Below are positions 53,033-63,915 of a stretch of DNA of 64,000 nucleotides, piece after piece; within the stretch, counting starts at the first letter, position 1; the number at the start of each line of letters is the position of its first letter. Source of the stretch: Rhodobacter sp. (GTDB lineage Bacteria; Pseudomonadota; Alphaproteobacteria; Rhodobacterales; Rhodobacteraceae); NCBI GenBank assembly GCA_020250445.1, contig JADCEF010000010.1, positions 32,730 through 96,729 of the forward strand, in the 5' to 3' direction. Under the pieces are notes generated by a model. That model was not told where the DNA came from and did not search any database. It worked only from the letters and a program-made list of their open reading frames with translations. Both the position numbers and the translations under genes were made by a program.

Positions 53033-54420
53033 TTCGCCACCTTCTTCAGATGCCAGGATTTCGGACGGGTCACCGACATGAACCCTAGGTGCGACAGGCT
53101 GGTGCCGCGCCCGGTATCCTTCACGCCGGTCCAGGTCAGGGCAGGGTCAAGGTAATCGCAGCGGTTCATGAAGACGGTGCCGGTTTCCACCTGGGCCCCG
53201 ATCGCCGCCGCGCGGTCGGCATCCTGCGTCCAGATCGATGCGGTCAGGCCATAGGGCGAATCGTTCATCAGCCGGATGGCTTCGGAGTCATCGTGGTAGG
53301 GCATGATGCCGACGACGGGGCCAAAACTTTCCTCGCGCATCACGCGCATGGAATGATCGACATTCACCAGGATCTGCGGTGCCAGATAGGCCCCGCCATC
53401 ATCCGCCGGATGGGCCTTCGGGTCGATCAGCGCCTGTGCCCCCGCCGCAATGGCTTCTGCCGTCTGGGCGCGCACAGTGGCGGCAAAGCGGCGGTTCGCC
53501 ATGGGACCAAGGGTGGTGGCGGCATCGAAGGGGTTGCCAAGGCGAAGCTGGCCGACCCAGGCGACGGCCTTTTCCACGAAAGCATCAAACAGGCTGTCAT
53601 GCACATAGATGCGCTCGATCCCGCAGCAGCACTGGCCCGCATTGTACATCGCCCCGTCCATCAGCCCGTCCACCGCCAGGTCAAGATCGGCATCGGGCAG
53701 GACCAGACCGGGGTCCTTGCCACCCAGTTCCAGGCCAAGGCCGGTAAAGGTGCCTGCCGCCGCCCGTTCAATCGCCGCCCCGCCCCCGACCGATCCGGTG
53801 AAGTTGATGAAGCCAAAGCTCCGCGCGGCAATCAGCGCCTCGGTTGTTTCATGGTCCAGCACGACGGTCTGGAACACATCCGCCGGAACGCCCGCCGCAT
53901 GGAAGGCTTCGGCCAGGCGTTCGCCCACTTTCAGCGTCTGGGTGGCATGTTTCAGCATCACGGTATTGCCGGCGATCAGTGCGGGGGCCAGTGTGTTGAT
54001 CGTGGTCAGATAGGGGTAATTCCACGGGGCGATGATAAAGACCACTCCCACCGGTTCGCGGGTGATGCGCCGCTCGAACCGGTCGCTGTGTTCGGCCACC
54101 ATCGGGGCCAGGGCCGTCGCGGCGATCCCGGACATGTAATCGGTACGTTCGGCGACGCCGCCGAATTCGCCGCCGTAGCGCGTGGGGCGGCCCATCTGCC
54201 AGGCCAGTTCCCCGACCAGTACCTCCTTCATTTCCGCCAGCTTCGCCACCCCGGCCTTCACCAGCGCGATGCGGTCTTCCAGCGGGCGCGCGGCCCAGGC
54301 GGGTTGGGCGGCCTTTGCGCGGGCCACGGCGGCGCGGGCGGCATCCGGCGTCAGCGCGGGCCGTTCCAGATAGACCCGCCCGTCAACCGGCGAGATCAGT
54401 TGGATTGTCTTCGTCATCAT
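53029..54420 (-). CDS. aldehyde dehydrogenase family protein
   Basis: IAPWNYPYLTTINTLAPALIAGNTVMLKHA, FTGSVGGG, LELGGKDPGLVLPDADLDLAVDGLMDGAMYNAGQCCCGIERIYV. Confidence 0.9.
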   Translation of the reverse strand: MMTKTIQLISPVDGRVYLERPALTPDAARAAVARAKAAQPAWAARPLEDRIALVKAGVAKLAEMKEVLVGELAWQMGRPTRYGGEFGGVAERTDYMSGIAATALAPMVAEHSDRFERRITREPVGVVFIIAPWNYPYLTTINTLAPALIAGNTVMLKHATQTLKVGERLAEAFHAAGVPADVFQTVVLDHETTEALIAARSFGFINFTGSVGGGAAIERAAAGTFTGLGLELGGKDPGLVLPDADLDLAVDGLMDGAMYNAGQCCCGIERIYVHDSLFDAFVEKAVAWVGQLRLGNPFDAATTLGPMANRRFAATVRAQTAEAIAAGAQALIDPKAHPADDGGAYLAPQILVNVDHSMRVMREESFGPVVGIMPYHDDSEAIRLMNDSPYGLTASIWTQDADRAAAIGAQVETGTVFMNRCDYLDPALTWTGVKDTGRGTSLSHLGFMSVTRPKSWHLKKVAK

Positions 54421-54463
54421 GTCCCCGTCGGTTCTGCGCGGGCCCGCCCGCGCCAGTCAGGTG

Positions 54464-55843
54464 TCAGGCGCGTTCCAGCAGGCGGCTGACCTCGAAATCC
54501 GTCACCACGCGGTCCATCTCGGAAATCTCCCACTGGGCCGCGTGATGGTAGTGGTCGATCACGTCCCCGCCAAAGGCCGCGCGCAGCATGGCAGAGCCTT
54601 GCATCAGCGCCGCCGCATCGCGCAGGGTCTTGGGAATTTCGCGCACATTGCCCGCCTGATACATGTCGCCGCGCATCTCGGGTTCCAGTTCCATCTTCCT
54701 GTCGATGCCGTCAAGCCCCGCCGCCAGCAGGGCCGCCATCGCCAGGTAGGGGTTCAGATCGGCCCCGCCGATCCGGCATTCGATGCGGACCGATTTCGTG
54801 CCTTCGCCGCAGACGCGGAAGCCCGCCGTGCGGTTGTCATTGGACCACACGGCCTTGGTGGGCGCGAACATGCCCACGCAGAAACGCTTGTAGCTGTTCA
54901 CGTAAGGCGCAAGAAAGGCGGTGATCGCCTGCGCATGGGCCAGTTGCCCGGCAAGGAAATACTTCATCGTGGCCGACATGCCATGTGCGTCCGCCGCATC
55001 GCGGAACGCGGGGGTGCCATTCGTCCACAGCGACTGATGCACATGCGCCGATGATCCGGCGCGGCGGTGGTCGTATTTTGCCATAAAGGTCACCGAGCGG
55101 CCCTTGGACCAGGCAATTTCCTTGACCGCCGTCTTGATGATGCTGTGGTTGTCTGCCGTATCCAGCGCGTCGGAATACCTGACGTTGACCTCTTCCTGCC
55201 CGGCCTCAGCCTCGCCCTTGGAGCATTCCACGGGGATGCCCGCGCCATAAAGCCCGTTGCGCACGGCGCGCATCACCTCTTCCTCCTTGGTGGTCTGGAA
55301 CAGGTGGTAATCCTCGTTATAGGTCGAGATCGGGTGCAGGTCGCGCACCGATCCGTGCTTTTGCAGGCTGTCGCGGATCGATTCGTAGGCGGTCTCGAAA
55401 ATGTAGAATTCCAGCTCCGTCGCCATCATCGGCTCAAACCCTATGGCGCGGGCACGGGACACCTGGCGCTGCAGGATCGCGCGCGGGGAATGCGGCACGG
55501 CCTGATGCGTGTGATGGTCCAGAAGGTCGCACAGCACCAGCGCGGTGCCCGGCAGCCAGGGCAGGCGGCGCAGCGTGGCCAGATCGGGTTTCATCACATA
55601 GTCGCCATAGCCGGCGGCCCAGCTGGTGGATTTGTAGCCCTGCACCGTGTTCATTTCCATGTCGGTGGCCAGAAGGTAATTGCAGCAGTGGGTTTCCTCG
55701 AACCCGCCGTCGATGAAGAACTGCGCGTGAAAGCGTTTGCCCATCAGGCGGCCCTGCATATCGGTCGCGCCGACAAGGACGGTGTCGATTTCGCCCCGCG
55801 CGACGGCCTCTTTCAGCGCGTCAAAAGTCATGTTGCCGGGCAT
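54464..55843 (-). CDS. glutamine synthetase family protein (gamma-glutamylamide synthetase-like)
   Basis: FMAKYDHRRAGSSAHVHQSLW, RFCVGMFAPTKAVWSNDNRTAGFRVCGEGTKSVRIECRIGGADLNPYLAMAALLAAGLDG. Confidence 0.87.
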   Translation of the reverse strand: MPGNMTFDALKEAVARGEIDTVLVGATDMQGRLMGKRFHAQFFIDGGFEETHCCNYLLATDMEMNTVQGYKSTSWAAGYGDYVMKPDLATLRRLPWLPGTALVLCDLLDHHTHQAVPHSPRAILQRQVSRARAIGFEPMMATELEFYIFETAYESIRDSLQKHGSVRDLHPISTYNEDYHLFQTTKEEEVMRAVRNGLYGAGIPVECSKGEAEAGQEEVNVRYSDALDTADNHSIIKTAVKEIAWSKGRSVTFMAKYDHRRAGSSAHVHQSLWTNGTPAFRDAADAHGMSATMKYFLAGQLAHAQAITAFLAPYVNSYKRFCVGMFAPTKAVWSNDNRTAGFRVCGEGTKSVRIECRIGGADLNPYLAMAALLAAGLDGIDRKMELEPEMRGDMYQAGNVREIPKTLRDAAALMQGSAMLRAAFGGDVIDHYHHAAQWEISEMDRVVTDFEVSRLLERA

Positions 55844-56084
55844 GTTGTGCCCCTTTCCCGTTGCTGTCTGTGCCGGGGTCTGCGCCGCCGGTCCGTTTTC
55901 TGGTCAGGGCCGGTCGGCGACCGTCCCGCTGCGTCATGAAAATCTGCGATCTGCTGTCGGTCTGTCACCCCCGGCGGGCAGCGGGCCCGCTGCCCGCAAC
56001 CGCGTCTGTCAACTTTGCGTCACGCTTCACCGCCGCCCGCGCCCTGTCAAGGTCGTTTCGCGGTCAGGGCGGGCCTGAGGCGGG

Positions 56085-56969
56085 TCAGATCAGCGGCGGG
56101 GCCACCGGCTTGCGGCGCAGGCCCGACAGGGCGTTGCCCGCAATCGCCACAAGCAGGATACCGCCCCCCAGAAAGGTTCCGGCACTGGCCGTTTCGCCCA
56201 GGACAAGCCAGACCCAGACCGGTGCCAGCAGCACCTCGACCATCGACAGCAGCGTCAGTTCCGCCGCCGGTACGACCCGGCTGCCCAGGGTATAAAGCGC
56301 CATGCCGGTGGCCAGCATGCCCGCACCCATCGCGACCGAGACCGCGATGTCCTGGGCCGGCACGGCCAGAACCTCGGCCCGGACCCCCAGCACGACCACC
56401 GCCACCGCCATCGAGAACAGCCCGCCCAGCACGACGGCAGGCATCATGTCTTCCAGCTTGCCCCAGCGCAGCGTCAGCGTAAAGGCGGCAAAACCGAAGG
56501 CCGACAGCAGGGCGGCCAGGTTGCCCGCCGTCTCGCCCCCCGCCAGACCGTCGCGCACCATCACGAACATGCCCACCCCTGCCACGGCGATGGCGGCCCA
56601 GGTGGCGGGCCGGACCGGTTCCCTCAGGATGATCCAGCCCAGCAGCGCCGCCATGAAGGGCGATGCGGCAAACAGGAACACGGCATTGGCCACCGTGGTC
56701 GCCTGCAGGGCATAGATTGCGCCGGCAAAGGCAAAGACCAGTCCAAACGCGCCCAGCACACCGGCGACACCGACGCGGCGCAACCGCTCCAGCGGATGCC
56801 CGCCCGACCGCCAGGCGATGAAAGCCAGCAGCACCGGCACCATCCCGGCCGACCGCCAGAACAGGATCGCCCAGGTTCCCGCCGTTTCGATATGGCGGAC
56901 CGCAAGGCCCATGAAGGACCACAGCACCCCCGCCAGAACCACAAGCAGAACACCCCGTGCATAGGTCAT
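56085..56969 (-). CDS. EamA/DMT-superfamily transporter
   Basis: Ten hydrophobic segments in two EamA repeats: GVLWSFMGLAVRHIETAGTWAILFWRS...LLSMVEVLLAPVWVWLVLGE. Confidence 0.87.
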   Translation of the reverse strand: MTYARGVLLVVLAGVLWSFMGLAVRHIETAGTWAILFWRSAGMVPVLLAFIAWRSGGHPLERLRRVGVAGVLGAFGLVFAFAGAIYALQATTVANAVFLFAASPFMAALLGWIILREPVRPATWAAIAVAGVGMFVMVRDGLAGGETAGNLAALLSAFGFAAFTLTLRWGKLEDMMPAVVLGGLFSMAVAVVVLGVRAEVLAVPAQDIAVSVAMGAGMLATGMALYTLGSRVVPAAELTLLSMVEVLLAPVWVWLVLGETASAGTFLGGGILLVAIAGNALSGLRRKPVAPPLI

Positions 56970-57055
56970 GGCGTACCTCGTTTCGGCGCAGTGTCCGATG
57001 GTGCGGCTGACAGCGTCTGTTCCATTCCCGACCCCCGGGCGGGCAGGCACGGCTT

Positions 57056-57994
57056 TCAGTACCCGCGCCCGCGATCCACCAGATGCAGGAACGGCTCCCC
57101 GGCCTCGCCGCGCCGGATGTTTTCCGCGATCACGCGCGATGCCGTCCCGGGCCGGGTGCTGGCCGCGATATGGGGTGTCACGGTGACGCGGGGATGGTGC
57201 CAGAACGGGTGCGCGGGCGGCAGAGGTTCATGGCGAAACACGTCCAGCGTGGCATGGCCGACCTGTCCCGCATCCAGCGCGGCCAGCAGGGCCGCATCAT
57301 CGATCAGCGGCCCGCGTCCGGGATTGATGACAAAGGCCCCCGGTGCCAGCAGCGCCAGACGGGCCGCGTTCAGCGTATTGACCGTATCGGGCGTATCCGG
57401 CAGCAGCAGGACCACGCCCTGTGCGCCGGTCAGGGCCGCCGACAGCCCGTCCGGCCCCGACAGGCAGCGCAGCCCGGGCACAGCGCGCGCCGTCCGGCTC
57501 CACCCCGTTACCGGAAAGCCGAGCACGCTCAGCGCGCGCGCCACCGCCTGGCCCAGCTCGCCCAGCCCCAGCACCGTGACGGGCCGTTCGCAGGCCAGCG
57601 GCGGGGGCGGGGCATCGCCGCGCCAGTGGCCGTCCTGACCAAGGATATGCACATCCATCCCCAGGTGGTGGCGCAGCACATGGCCCACGACCCATTCCAT
57701 CATGCTGGCCGTCATCGCCGGATCCACCATGCGGCACAAAGGCTGGGTCAGGGTGGGATTGCCGACGATCTTTTCCACCCCCGCCCACAGGTTGAGCACC
57801 GCCCTGGCGCGGACGAATGGCGTGAAATCGCGGATCGTCCCGCCGGGCGAGAACAGGATGTAATCCACCGTTTCGGGGGCCGCATCCTGCGTGAGCACGG
57901 CGTCAAGCCCCGCATCCCGCAGCGCCGCCGTCAGGGCACTGCGGTAGTCATCCCACAGGGCGGGGCCTGCCGCGAAAAGGACTGTGATCGGCAT
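57056..57994 (-). CDS. 2-hydroxyacid dehydrogenase, glyoxylate/hydroxypyruvate reductase A-like
   Basis: RARAVLNLWAGVEKIVGNPTL, VTVLGLGELGQAVARALSVLGFPVTGWSR, NPGRGPLIDD. Confidence 0.85.
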   Translation of the reverse strand: MPITVLFAAGPALWDDYRSALTAALRDAGLDAVLTQDAAPETVDYILFSPGGTIRDFTPFVRARAVLNLWAGVEKIVGNPTLTQPLCRMVDPAMTASMMEWVVGHVLRHHLGMDVHILGQDGHWRGDAPPPPLACERPVTVLGLGELGQAVARALSVLGFPVTGWSRTARAVPGLRCLSGPDGLSAALTGAQGVVLLLPDTPDTVNTLNAARLALLAPGAFVINPGRGPLIDDAALLAALDAGQVGHATLDVFRHEPLPPAHPFWHHPRVTVTPHIAASTRPGTASRVIAENIRRGEAGEPFLHLVDRGRGY

Positions 57995-57998
57995 GGCG

Positions 57999-59138
57999 CT
58001 ACCTCGGCCGGTGGACATGGGCGCTTTGAACCACGCCGAAGGCCACCATGAGCACAAGCATCACCGATCCGCCATAAGAAAGGAAGGGCAGGGGCACCCC
58101 CACCACCGGCGCCATGCCCATCACCATCGACAGGTTCACGGCCAGGTAGAAGAAGAAGGTGCAGCCGATTCCGATCAGCAGCAGTTGCGAGAAGCGGTCT
58201 TTCGACTGAATGGCGGAGGCGAGGCAGAAGAAGATGATCAACCCGTACAGCAGCATCAGCGAGAAGGCCCCGATGAAGCCGAATTCTTCTGCAAGTGTGG
58301 TGAAGATAAAATCGGTGTGCTTTTCGGGCAGGAAGTTCAGCCGGCTTTGCGTGCCCTGCATAAACCCCTTGCCCGACCAGCCGCCGGACCCCAGCGCGAT
58401 CTGGGCCTGAATGATGTTGTATCCCGCGCCCAGCGGATCTGTTGTCGGGTCAAGGAAGGTGTCGATGCGGCGATACTGATAATCATGCAGGAACTGCCAC
58501 GGCGTGTCGCGCAGCGTGAACAGCGAAGCAATCGCCCCCGCGCCAAGGGCTGCAACCGCGCCGAAATACCAAAGGCTGACACCGGCTGCGAACATTACCG
58601 CCGCCCCGCCCATCAGCAGCATCAGCGCCGTGCCAAGGTTGGGCTGGATCAGAACCAGCGCCGTCGGGACCGCGATCAGTGCCACAGGGATCAGAACCCA
58701 CAGCGGACGCGAGGTTTTCCGGGTGTCGAGCCAGTCGTAATAGGCGGCCAGCATCATCACCAGGGTGATCTTCATCAGTTCGGACGGTTGCAGCCGAAGC
58801 GGCCCGATATCGATCCAGCGCTGCGCGCCCATGCCGACTTCGCCGAAGAATTCCACCGCCAGCAGCAGCAGAACCGAGATGCCATAGGCAACACCCGCCA
58901 TGTTGCGGATGAACCAGATGGGCACCATGGCAATGGCGAACATCAACAGCAGACCTGCCGCAAACCGCTTCATCTGCGGTTCCGCCCAGGGCTGAAGACT
59001 GCCCCCGGCCACAGAATACAGCATCAGAAAGCCCATCGAGGCGACCGCGACCAAAAGCAGGACCAGACCCCAGTTCAGGTACAGGATCTTGCGGATGCCG
59101 CCGGGGACCGTCTTGATCTGATATTCAAGAAAACTCAT
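57999..59138 (-). CDS. rodA: rod shape-determining protein RodA (SEDS glycosyltransferase)
   Basis: LRLQPSELMKITLVMMLAAYYDW, TALVLIQPNLGTALMLLMGG, FLPEKHTDFIFTTLAEEFGFIG, VVGVPLPFLSYGGSVML. Confidence 0.93.
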   Translation of the reverse strand: MSFLEYQIKTVPGGIRKILYLNWGLVLLLVAVASMGFLMLYSVAGGSLQPWAEPQMKRFAAGLLLMFAIAMVPIWFIRNMAGVAYGISVLLLLAVEFFGEVGMGAQRWIDIGPLRLQPSELMKITLVMMLAAYYDWLDTRKTSRPLWVLIPVALIAVPTALVLIQPNLGTALMLLMGGAAVMFAAGVSLWYFGAVAALGAGAIASLFTLRDTPWQFLHDYQYRRIDTFLDPTTDPLGAGYNIIQAQIALGSGGWSGKGFMQGTQSRLNFLPEKHTDFIFTTLAEEFGFIGAFSLMLLYGLIIFFCLASAIQSKDRFSQLLLIGIGCTFFFYLAVNLSMVMGMAPVVGVPLPFLSYGGSVMLVLMVAFGVVQSAHVHRPR

Positions 59139-59145
59139 GATGTCT

Positions 59146-61089
59146 TCACGCCCGGCTGCTTTCCGCTGCGGTGGGTTCCGGCTTGCGCAGTTTCATGTTC
59201 TTCTGCTGGGTTTCGATCGTGGTGCGCTGGTTGGCCGGATAGGCGCTGAGCGGCGGAAGGCCGTCGCTCAGCGCGCGCAGGATGGCGTCCCGCGCAATCG
59301 GGGCGGCCACGGCCGATCCGCCCCCGCCATGTTCCACCACCACCGACACCGCATAGCGCGGGGCGGTTGCGGGGGCATAGCCCACGAACAGGGCATGGTC
59401 GCGCCGATTCCAGGGCAATTGTTCGTTCTTGATCACGCCGCTGGCCCGTTCGGAGGCGCTGATGTTGCGCACCTGGCTGGTCCCGGTCTTGCCCGCAAAC
59501 AGCATCGCCTCATCGGCTATGCGCGAGGCCCAGGCGGTGCCGCCCTGGGCGTTCATCACTGCGACCATGGCCCCCTGGACCGCGCGCAGGTGCTGGGGGG
59601 CGATGCCCAGCGGCGGGATGGTGCCCACCGGCACCTCCCTGTCCCCGATGGCCCGAACCAGGCGGGGTGACACGGCATTGCCGCTGGCGATCCGCGCGGT
59701 CATCACCGCAAGCTGCAGCGGCGATGCCAGAACATAGCCCTGCCCGATCGAGGCGTTGATCGTGTCGCCGATGCGCCATTCGGCCTTGTGGCGGTCGCGC
59801 TTCCACGCCTTGTCGGGCATGACCCCTTCGCTGATGGCAGACATCGGCAGGTCGTGGCGCACACCCAGGCCCAGCCTGCGGCCCATTTCGGCGATCCTGT
59901 CGATGCCTGCGCGCTGGGCGATGTCGTAGAAGTAAACGTCGCAACTGCTCTTCAATGCCTCTTCCAGGGCCACCGTGCCATGCCCGCCATGTTTCCAGCA
60001 GTGAAACCTGCGCCCGCCGAATTCCAGGTAGCCGGGACAATGAACCGTGGTCTGTTCGGTCACTGCACCCGCTTCCAGCGCGGCAAGGGCGGTGACCATC
60101 TTGAAGGTCGATCCCGGCGGATAGGCCCCCTGCACCGATTTGTTCGCCAGCGGGCGGTGATCATTCTCGATCAGCGCGCTGTAATCGGTCTGCGAGATGC
60201 CGCGCACGAACAGGTTCGGATCGAACGACGGGGCAGAGGCAACGGCGATCAGATCACCATTGGCCACATCCATCACCACTGCGGCCGCGCTTTCTTCGCC
60301 CAGCCGGGCCTGGACGAAGTTCTGCACATCGGCATCGATCGTCAGCCGGATGTCGGCCCCGGCAACGCCTTCTTGCCGGTCCAGCTCGCGCATGACGCGG
60401 CCCACCGAATTCACCTCGATCCGCTTGGTTCCGGAGCGGCCGCGCAGATCGGTCTCCATCCAGCGTTCGACCCCGATCTTTCCGATCTGGAATTTCGGGA
60501 TCTGCAGCAGCGGATCGGGGTCTTCCAGTTCGGCCAGATCTGCGTCGCTGACCGGGCCGACATAGCCCACGACATGGGCAAAATCACCGACAAGGGGATA
60601 GCGGCGGCTGAGGCCGACCTCGGGGTTCACCCCGGGCAGGGCGGGTGCGTTCACGGCAACCGCCGCCAGGTCATCCCAGCGCAGCCAGTCCGCGACCACG
60701 ATGGGAACAAAGGCACTGCGCCGGTCCATTTCCTTGCGGGTGCGGTCCAGCATCTCGGGGGTCAGCGGGATCACCTCGGCCAGTTTGGCCAGCACGGTTT
60801 CCACATCGCCCGTCTCTTCCCGCGTGATCACAACGCGGTAATTCTGTTGATTGCCGGCAATCAGACGGCCGCCGCGGTCAAGGATCAGGCCGCGTGCCGG
60901 CGGGATCAGCCGGATGTTGATGCGGTTTTCTTCGGCCAGAAGCCGGTATTTGTCGGCCTCTTCCACCTGCATGTAGCGCATCCTTGCACCCAGCACGGCG
61001 ATGAAGGCCGCCTGCGCCCCGCCCAGAAACAGCGCCCGGCGCGATACCTTGCGCGCGTTGGCTTCGGTATCTCTTGCGGTCCGTCTCAC
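59146..61089 (-). CDS. mrdA: penicillin-binding protein 2
   Basis: GAYPPGSTFKMVTALAALE (SxxK), KSSCDVYFYDIAQ (SxN), FAGKTGTSQV (KTG); GTG start overlapping mreD stop. Confidence 0.93.
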   Translation of the reverse strand: MRRTARDTEANARKVSRRALFLGGAQAAFIAVLGARMRYMQVEEADKYRLLAEENRINIRLIPPARGLILDRGGRLIAGNQQNYRVVITREETGDVETVLAKLAEVIPLTPEMLDRTRKEMDRRSAFVPIVVADWLRWDDLAAVAVNAPALPGVNPEVGLSRRYPLVGDFAHVVGYVGPVSDADLAELEDPDPLLQIPKFQIGKIGVERWMETDLRGRSGTKRIEVNSVGRVMRELDRQEGVAGADIRLTIDADVQNFVQARLGEESAAAVVMDVANGDLIAVASAPSFDPNLFVRGISQTDYSALIENDHRPLANKSVQGAYPPGSTFKMVTALAALEAGAVTEQTTVHCPGYLEFGGRRFHCWKHGGHGTVALEEALKSSCDVYFYDIAQRAGIDRIAEMGRRLGLGVRHDLPMSAISEGVMPDKAWKRDRHKAEWRIGDTINASIGQGYVLASPLQLAVMTARIASGNAVSPRLVRAIGDREVPVGTIPPLGIAPQHLRAVQGAMVAVMNAQGGTAWASRIADEAMLFAGKTGTSQVRNISASERASGVIKNEQLPWNRRDHALFVGYAPATAPRYAVSVVVEHGGGGSAVAAPIARDAILRALSDGLPPLSAYPANQRTTIETQQKNMKLRKPEPTAAESSRA

Positions 61090-61625
61090 AGCCGTCTCCC
61101 ATAGGCGTCGACCTCGCCCGTTGCGGGCTTGCGCACGCCAAAGGCCAGGCGCGATACGCCCACAACCACAGGATAGCAAAGGATCGAGGCTATCAGTTGA
61201 ATGATCGCCTGCCCCAGGCTGGCCTGGGGCAGGAGCGTCAGCATCAGCACCAGCCGGAACGCCAGAAGCGATGCCGCCATCACCGCCGCCACCATCAGCC
61301 ATTCGACCGCAAAGCTGATTTCGCGCGCAAGGGCCCCGCGCTGGCGCAGGAATTCCGCCGCAAGCACGATGATCGCCGCCCACAGACCCGGAGGGCGCAT
61401 CAGCAGCAGGTCTTCCAGCAGCAGCACGGCCGCGACCAGCAGCACGGGCGCATAATCCGGCCGGCGCAGCACCCAGGCAAAGGTCAGGCACACCAGCAGG
61501 TCCGGCCCCGGCCAGGTGCCGGCAACCGATCCCAGCGGCAGCATCCGAAGAAACAGCAGCGCAAAGGCCAGACCTGCATAAAGCCCGCGATACGCCCAGA
61601 CCGAGCCGACAGGGGATTCAGCCAT
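61086..61625 (-). CDS. mreD: rod shape-determining protein MreD
   Basis: Small multi-TM protein between mreC and mrdA. Confidence 0.85.
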   Translation of the reverse strand: MAESPVGSVWAYRGLYAGLAFALLFLRMLPLGSVAGTWPGPDLLVCLTFAWVLRRPDYAPVLLVAAVLLLEDLLLMRPPGLWAAIIVLAAEFLRQRGALAREISFAVEWLMVAAVMAASLLAFRLVLMLTLLPQASLGQAIIQLIASILCYPVVVGVSRLAFGVRKPATGEVDAYGRRL

Positions 61626-62541
61626 CGCCGGCCTCCGGTGGCGGCGGCGCCGGGGGTGGCCCGATCAGACCCTCAAGCGCCATCGGCGGCACGATCACCC
61701 CGCCCGGTTCGGTGATGCGTTCGGACTCATGGCTGCGCAGCACGCGCAGAAATTCCAGCCGCTGATAGTCCGCGGCAAGGCGCACCCTCAGTCTGCCGTC
61801 CGCGCCCTGCGCGACCTGACCCACCAGCAGACCGGCCGGAAACACCCCGCCGTCGCCAGAGCTGATCACCCGGTCGCCGGGCCGGACCAGATCCTTCTTT
61901 TCCAGGAACTCCAGCGGCGGAGCCGGGGAATTGTCCCCCGAAAGCAGCGCCTTCTGCCCCGAAGGCTGCACCGTGACCGGGATGCGGCTGTTGCTGTCCG
62001 TCAGCAGGATCACCCGGCTGGTGGTCCGCCCCACACCCGAGATGCGCCCGACCAGCCCGATGCCGTCCATCGTGGCCCAGCCGTCGCGGATACCGTCGCG
62101 CGCGCCGACGTTCAGCAGCACCGACTGGCGAAAGGGTGATCCGCTGTCGGCCAGCACCACGCCGGTGACATGGGTCAGCCGCGGGTCAAGCCGCACCTGG
62201 TTCAGATCCAGCAGACGGGCGTTCTTCTGTTCCAGCTGCAACGCGGCCTCGCGCCAGGCCTTCATCTGCTGCAACTCGCGGCGCAGTTCCTGGTTCTGCT
62301 CGTAGATGCGGGCGTAGGACCGGAAATCCTCAATCATCGCGGCCGCCCGGGTGACCGGCAGCATGGCCCAGGAAAACGACGGCACCACCCGGTCGACCAG
62401 CGCCGCCCGCAGGCGTTCCACCCGCGGGCTGTCGATGCGCCAAATCAGGAAAAGTGCAAGAAGCAGCAGCACAAGCCCGCCGACAAGGATTCGCCGGATC
62501 GGTCTTGTGAAGTCAGGGGGAGATCTGCGATCTCTTGCCAC
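61618..62541 (-). CDS. mreC: rod shape-determining protein MreC
   Basis: N-terminal TM, coiled coil, VTGVVLADSGSPFRQSVLLNVGARDGIRDGWATMDGIGLVGRI...TDSNSRIPV. Confidence 0.92.
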   Translation of the reverse strand: MARDRRSPPDFTRPIRRILVGGLVLLLLALFLIWRIDSPRVERLRAALVDRVVPSFSWAMLPVTRAAAMIEDFRSYARIYEQNQELRRELQQMKAWREAALQLEQKNARLLDLNQVRLDPRLTHVTGVVLADSGSPFRQSVLLNVGARDGIRDGWATMDGIGLVGRISGVGRTTSRVILLTDSNSRIPVTVQPSGQKALLSGDNSPAPPLEFLEKKDLVRPGDRVISSGDGGVFPAGLLVGQVAQGADGRLRVRLAADYQRLEFLRVLRSHESERITEPGGVIVPPMALEGLIGPPPAPPPPEAGDG

Positions 62542-62589
62542 GGCGGTCTGATCTCCGGCGCGGGGCGCGTTGCGCGGCGGGCCCCGGGC

Positions 62590-63789
<1,200 letters not shown>

Positions 63790-63915
63790 TCATCCAGCCC
63801 GGACAGGCCGCAAAAGTCAGGTATTGGACCAAGCCGGTGCTGAAAGAGTGTCGTCCGCAGGGGCTGCCTGAGCGCAAAGCGGGAACCTCATTCGCCTGCG
63901 CGCGCTTTGCGCATC

